From: Sphingobacterium micropteri
GTDB lineage: Bacteria; Bacteroidota; Bacteroidia; Sphingobacteriales; Sphingobacteriaceae
Direction of reading: 5' to 3'
DNA: 64,000 bases
Assembly (NCBI RefSeq): GCF_014692515.1
Contig: NZ_JACOIK010000016.1
Location: forward strand, 1 to 64,000
A program made the translations under genes and the position numbers. Shown piece by piece: positions 57,912-64,000 of this stretch; position 1 is the stretch's first letter, and every line of letters starts with the position of its first letter. A model generated the notes under the pieces. The model ran no database searches, had not been told where the DNA came from, and was given only the letters and a program-made list of their open reading frames with translations.

Positions 57912-59555
57912 ATGACAACGACCCTGTTAAGTGTGTTTTCTGCCATACTATTGATAGTATCAAGCTTGTCTTCTTTAGCGGGAGAGATCCAGATTAAAAT
58001 AAACAAAAAGTATCTTAATTTCCCCATTTCCCATGCGCAAGACCGTGCTCAAATGGTCTTTATGGCGAATGATATTCCTGATCTCGCTGTCGTCATACGT
58101 TTGGCGCCAAGTGATCCAGACTATTGGGTGTTTAAAGATGTCTCAGATCTGCAAGGTAAAGTCTTGACAATCCGTTATGAAGGAAGTCAACAAGCGTTGT
58201 CTCAGATTTATCAAGATGATTCGATTGCCGGACAAGATAGCTTATATAAAGAATCTAAGCGTCCTCAGTTTCACTTTACCACGAAACGAGGTTGGATTAA
58301 CGATCCAAATGGACTGGTTTATCACGATGGGGAATATCATCTTTATTATCAACATAATCCCTACGAGCGGGAGTGGGAAAACATGCACTGGGGGCACGCT
58401 GTTAGCAAAGACCTTGTCCATTGGGAGGAACTACCGGTGGCTCTCTTTCCAGATGAGCTGGGCACAATGTACTCTGGATCTGCCGTCGTTGATTACGAGA
58501 ATACGGCAGGATATAATCAGCAAGACAAGCCCGCTATGGTTATCGCGTATACAGCAGCAGCGCCAGACCGACAAACCCAGTGTATAGCATACAGCCTTGA
58601 TAACGGCAGAACGTTTAGAAAGTATGAAGGAAATCCTGTGATTGACTCAAAGGATACGTGGAACAGTGTTGATACTAGAGATCCAAAAGTATTTTGGTAT
58701 AGTCCTTCAGACCATTGGGTCATGGTGTTGAATGAACGTGATGGACATTCCATATATACGTCCAAAAACCTGAAGGAGTGGCACTATGAGAGTCATGTTA
58801 CCGGTTTTTGGGAATGCCCAGAACTATTTGAATTGCCTATTGACGGAGACGCTACAAATACCAAATGGGTAATGTATGGTGCGTCGGGGACGTATATGAT
58901 CGGTAATTTCAATGGTAAGCAGTTCATACCCGAGCGAGGAAAGTATCAATTCACTACTGGCTCGATATACGCTGCGCAGACCTTTACCAATATGTCTGAT
59001 AACCGACGTGTACAGATTGGCTGGGGGCGTGTTAAACATCCCGGTATGCCCTTTAACGGTATGATGCTGCTTCCTACAGAATTAACTTTACGTACGACCA
59101 GGGATGGCCTTCGATTATTTAGCGAGCCGACAGAGGAAATAGAGCAACTGTTTACACCTTTGCAACAATGGACAAACCTGACATCCGAAAAAGCCAACGA
59201 ACTACTGGTCGTATGGAACAGTGAAGATTGTTTGCGTATTAGGACTACTTTAGTGCTTTCCCATGCTACCAGTGCAGGAATTAGTTTCTTTGGCCAGCAT
59301 ATACTAGATTATGACCTAAATGGTAACAAGGTGAATGGTGTCTTCTATTCGCCGGATGATATGACCAGCATGGAGATTTCGGCAGATATTTATATTGATA
59401 AGACCAATGTTGAGGTCTTTATCGACGGAGGAGCATATTCTTATTCGTTCGAACGAAAGTTTCCTACCAATGGTCCGGAAGGATTGAATTTCTGGGGAAA
59501 TAATATTGAAGTGAAAAATCTAGAACTGTTTCGTATAGCATCTATCTGGGACTGA
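57912..59555 (+). CDS. GH32 beta-fructosidase (levanase/inulinase-like), exported
   Basis: This 547-residue protein has a signal peptide (about 1-23) and a short extra N-terminal domain (24-115). The GH32 five-bladed propeller follows, with the nucleophile Asp in RGWINDPNGLVYHDGEYHLY (D131), the RDP motif in VDTRDPKVFW, and the acid/base Glu in FWECPELFELP. The C-terminal beta-sandwich ends near 540. It hydrolyses fructans or sucrose. An AT-rich gap upstream has a weak -7 box TAACTTTA (57880-57887). No transporter gene accompanies it here. Confidence 0.93.
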   Translation: MTTTLLSVFSAILLIVSSLSSLAGEIQIKINKKYLNFPISHAQDRAQMVFMANDIPDLAVVIRLAPSDPDYWVFKDVSDLQGKVLTIRYEGSQQALSQIYQDDSIAGQDSLYKESKRPQFHFTTKRGWINDPNGLVYHDGEYHLYYQHNPYEREWENMHWGHAVSKDLVHWEELPVALFPDELGTMYSGSAVVDYENTAGYNQQDKPAMVIAYTAAAPDRQTQCIAYSLDNGRTFRKYEGNPVIDSKDTWNSVDTRDPKVFWYSPSDHWVMVLNERDGHSIYTSKNLKEWHYESHVTGFWECPELFELPIDGDATNTKWVMYGASGTYMIGNFNGKQFIPERGKYQFTTGSIYAAQTFTNMSDNRRVQIGWGRVKHPGMPFNGMMLLPTELTLRTTRDGLRLFSEPTEEIEQLFTPLQQWTNLTSEKANELLVVWNSEDCLRIRTTLVLSHATSAGISFFGQHILDYDLNGNKVNGVFYSPDDMTSMEISADIYIDKTNVEVFIDGGAYSYSFERKFPTNGPEGLNFWGNNIEVKNLELFRIASIWD

Positions 59556-59724
59556 TCATTTATTTGTTTCCTAATTTATCTTTTTATTTTCGATGATGGT
59601 ATTTATGAATTGTCGTTCATCATCGAAATAATGCCGCAGTATTTGATAACAGATAAATTGGCTTACCGGAGCCTTTACATCCGTTGATCAGTGTCGTTGG
59701 TGTATAGTATATGACATTAAGAAG

Positions 59725-59750
59725 CAAAATCGGGCTTTTGCCCGATTTTG
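59725..59750. terminator. bidirectional terminator
   Basis: CAAAATCGGGC (59725-59735) and GCCCGATTTTG (59740-59750) form a perfect 11-base-pair stem with a TTTT loop. It lies between the convergent GH32 and DUF4374 genes. The rest of the 59556-59827 gap holds nothing recognisable. Confidence 0.9.
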
Positions 59751-59827
59751 TGCTTATTTGAAGACGTCTAAAATATGTTTACAATTTTGTATTGCGTTCT
59801 GCAATAGAATTGGAGTAGAAATTCTCT

Positions 59828-61117
59828 TTAGTTATTATTAGCAATATTGTACATGCCGTTTAAGGTAGCACCGGTGATGTTAAAGGCCTTTACAGCAGTT
59901 CCCGAAGACACATTTAATCTGTAGTAGGCCGTTTCCTGTGTCGTTACAGCGGGAAGATAGATGTTGCCGTTGTGTGTAAATGTCGTTCCGTTAACAAAGA
60001 TCCCAACTTTAGGGATCCCACCGATTGGGGTAACCGTCTGTGCATTTAGATCTAAGATACACCATTGTGCGGAAGCAGCTGTGGCAAGAATATAAAAGAT
60101 TTCGTTGATCTGTTCTCTTGTTAGGTTTTGTATACCTCCCGCAGCCTGTACTATAGCGATAGCCTCCTGTGGTGTCTCGCTGTTCACTACACACACAGCC
60201 TTTCCATTACCGATAGTTGCAAATTTGTAGATGCAAGGTAAGAATACATTTTGCGCGTTCAATATTTTTGCCGGTTCAAACTTGTAGTCGGCGTCGATAC
60301 TATTGCTGCCGGCCGCGATTTTACTGACACGTGCCGGTAGACCTGTCCCTCCGATATTTCCCGCATCAACGATGTAAAGGTTTCCTTGGTCATCTATCGA
60401 CTGTTGTCCAAAAGGTTCATAGTAATCAATGGGGCTTGAACCATCACCAATACGTTCTGTCCAGCCGATGTACTTACCCGTATTGATATCTCCCTGATGC
60501 ACGACGATCGTATTGAAATCTTCTCCAGTAAGACCCCGTATAACGGCAAAAATATCATTGCCTCTAAAGTAAAAACTTTGATAACGGTGTACGATGTTAC
60601 CAGGAACAGGACCTTCAGTCAAATCAATTGTCCGAGTGACTTGCATCGTCTTTGGGTTGAATACAGAAATTTTCCCTTGGACTGCACGGTCCTGAAAAAC
60701 CCCTGTTTCTGAATCTTTAATCATGAGTTGTGCCGAGGTATTATTGATGGTAGGAATAATCCCCTCTTCAACAATCCGGCCGTCTGCATTGACCACCATT
60801 TTGGAAAAGCCAGCCGTACCATCCGGACTTTGGATATACAAGGCATGATCATAAACTGAGGTTGCCCAAAACCGGACGAAATCTTGTCCGTCGGCTATAT
60901 TGATCGTTCCACCATCTGCGGGAAGTTCGGCAACATATTTCACGGTCGCTGTCTCACTGCTGGTCAGACCATTGATGACGAACCCCGAAGTTTTGATTTC
61001 GGTAGTTCCGTTATCCGTGTCGTTATCTTTGTCGCAGGCCACAGTGCAGGTTACCACTAGAGCCACGGCAACTAAATTCAATTTGGTCCATTTTGATTTT
61101 TTGTTTATTGCATTCAT
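59828..61117 (-). CDS. DUF4374 lipoprotein of the siderophore locus
   Basis: This 429-residue protein has a lipoprotein signal (cysteine C28 in VVTCTVACDKDN) and the DUF4374 beta-propeller-like body, with LYIQSPDGTAGFSKMVVNAD and NLYIVDAGNIGGTGLPARVS. DUF4374 proteins accompany TonB-dependent siderophore receptors and PepSY proteins in Bacteroidota. The present one starts six bases after the receptor stop, on the same strand. It probably binds or hands over a siderophore at the cell surface (inference from context). Confidence 0.87.
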   Translation of the reverse strand: MNAINKKSKWTKLNLVAVALVVTCTVACDKDNDTDNGTTEIKTSGFVINGLTSSETATVKYVAELPADGGTINIADGQDFVRFWATSVYDHALYIQSPDGTAGFSKMVVNADGRIVEEGIIPTINNTSAQLMIKDSETGVFQDRAVQGKISVFNPKTMQVTRTIDLTEGPVPGNIVHRYQSFYFRGNDIFAVIRGLTGEDFNTIVVHQGDINTGKYIGWTERIGDGSSPIDYYEPFGQQSIDDQGNLYIVDAGNIGGTGLPARVSKIAAGSNSIDADYKFEPAKILNAQNVFLPCIYKFATIGNGKAVCVVNSETPQEAIAIVQAAGGIQNLTREQINEIFYILATAASAQWCILDLNAQTVTPIGGIPKVGIFVNGTTFTHNGNIYLPAVTTQETAYYRLNVSSGTAVKAFNITGATLNGMYNIANNN

Positions 61118-61123
61118 TTTTGT

Positions 61124-63523
61124 TTATTTTTTAGAAAGAGTATAGTTTATTTTAAAAGCACAGTTAAATCCTGGACGAGGAATCCTGAAGTTGTCAAATA
61201 TTTCCGCATTCAGCGCATTTTGGACATTGAATGAGAAGCTCAATCCGCGGTTTACCAAGGAATAGGTCGCCCCTGCATTGTGCAGATGTTGAACGGGAAC
61301 AATATATTCGGGACTTGCCGTATCCAAATTACCTACTTCGTTGATGCTGAATCTATCGGTATAGAAGTAGGTCCAGAATAACCGTAGACTGTTTTGCGAT
61401 CTAAAGATATCTTCGATTTTATAGTCAACACCTAGGTTATAATAAAAATTTGGAATATTGGGAACCTGTCGGCCGATCGAGGCATTATCAGCAGCTTTGC
61501 CTACTTTCGCTATCTTATTGCTCTGGTAAGTGAGGTTCGCCGAAATATCTAAACTTTTTAAAATCGTTAATCTAGACGAGAATTCCACGCCTTTTCCATC
61601 TACTTCAGCCTGATTGATATATCTCGCGTTTTCAATCCCTACCCGCTCTATTCTGATCAGGTTCTTTTGATTGCGTAAGAATCCATCAATCTTAATGGAT
61701 AGATAAGCTTCTTCACCCAAATGGTCACTAAATGAAATACCTGCATTGATATTGTCACTCGTTTCGGGTTTTAACTCATAATTAGGTAGGATGACCAAAA
61801 AATCGCCAAAAATTTCGGGTTCGGTGGGTATCCGCACGGCCTTTTCCACACTACCCCTAACAAATAATGATGGCAAAATGCTGTACTTTAATGCTGCACC
61901 ATAGCCATTTTGCGTATCATTAATTTTCCGAATAGGAAGTATGGTCGCTGATGATGTTCGCAGATCAATAGATTCTCCGGCATATTTATAGTTTTTATAG
62001 AACCCAATAGCGGTAAGTTTCTTCTCAAAAAAAAGTTGCTCTAATTCCACTCCAACGATATTTCTACTTATTTTGGAAGGAATAGTGTTGGGATCCAGTT
62101 GCTGTCCGTCTATGGAAAGTCGTATACCGAAAGGGTCTTCTCCTTTTATACGTGTATAGCTAAAAAAATCTGAAAACTTAACCGCGGTATTTGGACTCAT
62201 TTGATAATTGACGATAAGGCGATGCGAAGTACCCAAATCGTGTGCACCTCTGGCCGTTGGAGAAGAAAAAATTTCAGAACCAGTATCGTTGTAACGTTTA
62301 AACGGTGCACCGGTCCAATTGTAGACAAATTTTGTACTGTCGTTAACTTTCGAAAAGGCGTTTGACAATATCCCAAAGTATCGCAAGCTCAGTTTGTCAT
62401 CCATAAATTTCTTACGGTAGTCTACGCGTTGGGTAAGGCCGTTTACTTTACTTTCTGCTTCGCCCACGGCTATACCGTCAATAAATTTTCCTTGTTGGAT
62501 TTCGTCAAATCGATAGGAATGCGAAAAAGAAAGTACCAACCGATCGGCCCATCCTCTATTTTTTAGGCTTAATGCTGCTTCGACAAATGAGGAAGCATGC
62601 TGATCATGAAAGCGTCTGGCGTCGATATACTCTCTTTCTATGTTTAAAAAATCACCATTTTCATCAAAACGCTCGACATTATTGCGAATGTTTCGCATGG
62701 TATAATCATTGTCAGAATAATTGTAGAAAGATGAAATAGAGAGCGATGTTTTATTGTTCCAGTTTTTGTTGCCGTTTAAGGTAAGGCGGTGGGTATTAAA
62801 GGATCCTACAGAATACGATGCCCGTAGTTGTGATTCGGTCGGTTCGACGGGGATCAGATTGATTCCGCCGCCCAATGCGTCTGTTCCGACGTCAATGGGC
62901 ATGACACCTTTATACACGTCTATGCGTTGTAGTGCATCAACGGGAACAGTATTCAACTGGAGGGCATTGCCATATACTTCCATGGGGATACCATCGTAGT
63001 AGATGCGTACAGCTTCACCTGTTAGCCCATTTAAATTAATGTTTGGTTCGCTACCCAAGCCTCCACTTTGCCGGACTACAACTCCTGTCGAAGCTCTCAG
63101 TACTTCTTCCGCACCAAGAGAAAGGTCTACCACTTTGCTTACATCCAACGCATTGATGTTTATGGCTTGTTCGCTGAGCTGCATCGCCTTGCTTTTACCT
63201 ATAATGTTGACATCCTGTATGGCTTGTGAACTCTCTTGGAGTATGAAAGTAAGGTCTAAATTATCGTCGACATTGATCGTTGATTTAGTGCTTTTAAATC
63301 CTACGCCACTAATGCTGACGACATACGTTCCGGCTTTGACATTCTTAAATTCAAAAACACCATTGTCATTCGTTTGGGTGGATTTACCACTTGCCTCTAA
63401 TTTAACACTGATCAAAGCAAGCGGATTAGCGTATTGAGAGCTAATCTTTCCTTTAATGGTAAAGGTATCTTGTCCAAAAAGTGTAATCGGTATAAGTAAT
63501 AAGGATAATAATAGTCTTTTCAC
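61124..63523 (-). CDS. TonB-dependent siderophore-type receptor
   Basis: This 799-residue outer-membrane protein has a signal peptide (about 1-17), a carboxypeptidase-like regulatory domain (about 22-95, FTIKGKISSQYANPLALISV) and a plug domain (about 110-235). The 22-strand barrel ends with a C-terminal FKINYTLSKK. Plug motifs include VVVRQSGGLGSEPNINLNGL and LNTVPVDALQRIDVYKGVMP. Energy comes from TonB-ExbBD. The DUF4374 and PepSY neighbours and the shared iron operator indicate ferric-siderophore uptake. It is the middle gene of the locus. Confidence 0.92.
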   Translation of the reverse strand: MKRLLLSLLLIPITLFGQDTFTIKGKISSQYANPLALISVKLEASGKSTQTNDNGVFEFKNVKAGTYVVSISGVGFKSTKSTINVDDNLDLTFILQESSQAIQDVNIIGKSKAMQLSEQAININALDVSKVVDLSLGAEEVLRASTGVVVRQSGGLGSEPNINLNGLTGEAVRIYYDGIPMEVYGNALQLNTVPVDALQRIDVYKGVMPIDVGTDALGGGINLIPVEPTESQLRASYSVGSFNTHRLTLNGNKNWNNKTSLSISSFYNYSDNDYTMRNIRNNVERFDENGDFLNIEREYIDARRFHDQHASSFVEAALSLKNRGWADRLVLSFSHSYRFDEIQQGKFIDGIAVGEAESKVNGLTQRVDYRKKFMDDKLSLRYFGILSNAFSKVNDSTKFVYNWTGAPFKRYNDTGSEIFSSPTARGAHDLGTSHRLIVNYQMSPNTAVKFSDFFSYTRIKGEDPFGIRLSIDGQQLDPNTIPSKISRNIVGVELEQLFFEKKLTAIGFYKNYKYAGESIDLRTSSATILPIRKINDTQNGYGAALKYSILPSLFVRGSVEKAVRIPTEPEIFGDFLVILPNYELKPETSDNINAGISFSDHLGEEAYLSIKIDGFLRNQKNLIRIERVGIENARYINQAEVDGKGVEFSSRLTILKSLDISANLTYQSNKIAKVGKAADNASIGRQVPNIPNFYYNLGVDYKIEDIFRSQNSLRLFWTYFYTDRFSINEVGNLDTASPEYIVPVQHLHNAGATYSLVNRGLSFSFNVQNALNAEIFDNFRIPRPGFNCAFKINYTLSKK

Positions 63524-63544
63524 GTCAATATTGCATTAATGTTA

Positions 63545-63577
63545 CAAAAGTATGTCTTTTTTTAGACTTATTCTAAA
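63545..63577 (-). promoter_or_regulatory. promoter and iron-type operator of the TonB receptor operon
   Basis: On the minus strand TACTTTTG (complement at 63545-63552) is the -7 box, 22 bases before the receptor start. TTTAGACTTATTCTAAA (63561-63577) is a palindrome with arms TTTAGA and TCTAAA, placed just upstream of it. Its match to 34964-34980 of feo is 14 of 17, with the same placement relative to the -7 box. Confidence 0.75.
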
Positions 63578-63597
63578 TAAACGAAAAAAACTAAAAA

Positions 63598-64000
63598 TTA
63601 TGCTATAACTTTCGACGGCTGATTTGACAAATATTTTTTATAGATAAGTATGCCAAATAGACCGGTAATCAGCCAGATAGCGTCTACAGCGTATACATAA
63701 TATTGTCCCGATAGGAGCGTTTTCCATAGCCAGTCACCTGTAAATACACCATTAGCAATTGGCACCAATAGTCCCAAAATACAACCGATTAAGATGAAGT
63801 TCCGGTTCAGTTGTCGATACTCGTTCCAAAATAAACCTAAAATGGTAAGCAGGAGCCATCCTAGGAAAAATATCGTATTGATTAATTCCGCTCTGTCGGG
63901 CACGTCCATCGGTACGGAAATATTAGCTAGGAAAATAAGGGCTAATGCAGGAAACATGGATAAGGTAATTGCCAGATAAAACTTCGTAATACGGTGATGG
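63598..64000 (-). CDS. PepSY-type membrane protein, 5' part beyond the window
   Basis: The frame stays open from 63598 to the window edge; codons before the ATG at 63957 read HHRITKFYLAITLS, so the gene starts outside. The visible 133 residues hold four membrane segments (such as INTIFFLGWLLLTILGLFW and ILIGCILGLLVPIANGVF) and a short C-terminal tail. The layout fits the C-terminal part of a PepSY-associated TM protein. Such genes flank TonB receptor-DUF4374 pairs, where they may help reduce iron-siderophore. Upstream of the receptor, it ends 74 bases before that gene starts. Confidence 0.7.
   Translation of the reverse strand, partial: HHRITKFYLAITLSMFPALALIFLANISVPMDVPDRAELINTIFFLGWLLLTILGLFWNEYRQLNRNFILIGCILGLLVPIANGVFTGDWLWKTLLSGQYYVYAVDAIWLITGLFGILIYKKYLSNQPSKVIA

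Overview
The window looks like a chromosomal piece of a Bacteroidota bacterium, most likely family Sphingobacteriaceae (Sphingobacterium/Pedobacter/Olivibacter-like). This rests on the gene set (DUF4374 lipoprotein next to a TonB receptor with a carboxypeptidase-like N-terminal domain, Bacteroidota-type tyrosine integrase, MuiA-like DUF4139 protein), on promoters of the TTTG-N19-20-TAnnTTTG type, and on the near absence of Shine-Dalgarno sequences at most starts. The genus assignment is inference.

Layout. 1-2.09 kb: a decayed coding fragment, then an ArsR-SRPBCC-SRPBCC operon. 2.09-21.3 kb: an integrated element of about 19.2 kb between a 3'-end copy of tRNA-Ser (2091-2113) and the intact tRNA-Ser(TGA) (21292-21376). 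It carries a tyrosine integrase, a HEPN-like two-gene module, a small regulatory block, a replication block (HTH proteins, DUF4373-like protein, DnaB helicase) and one long compact operon. That operon encodes a 1528-aa tail tape-measure protein, an HK97-gp10-like protein, two related tail-chaperone-like proteins and several unknown proteins. No terminase large subunit, portal, capsid, tail tube, tail fibre or lysis gene is recognisable. The genes are intact and tightly packed, so the element reads more like a purpose-built phage satellite than a rotting prophage; this is inference. Its most unusual DNA signal is a cluster of AATT-centred palindromes with different arms on both sides of the long chaperone-like gene.

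21.5-64 kb is ordinary chromosome. It holds a GH25 lysozyme, a CNNM/CorC protein, a sugar-kinase-like gene under a LacI-type palindrome, a CBM9-like protein, a PLP enzyme, an RluA-family pseudouridine synthase, an aminotransferase IV and an amino acid permease. These are followed by a MuiA-like protein, feoA-feoB plus a tiny Cys-rich partner, a ZIP transporter with a PAP2 phosphatase, glmM, rpsF-rpsR-rplI, a cupin-like protein, two TPR proteins behind gyrA, serC-serA, lysC-lysA and tRNA-Lys. Next come a methionine aminopeptidase gene broken by one in-frame TAG, nhaA, an AraC regulator, an SRPBCC protein, a HAD-gene relic, an enolase-superfamily enzyme, a four-helix membrane sensor, a DHFR-like reductase and a GH32 fructosidase. 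The window ends in a siderophore-type locus (DUF4374, TonB receptor, PepSY protein running off the edge).

Genes that work together: feoAB and the TonB receptor share a near-identical 17-bp operator placed just upstream of their -7 boxes, so ferrous and ferric-siderophore uptake are probably controlled by one iron regulator. The bS6-bS18-bL9 operon has strong Shine-Dalgarno sequences at rpsR and rplI, unusual for this phylum. serC-serA and lysC-lysA form short biosynthetic runs for serine and diaminopimelate/lysine.
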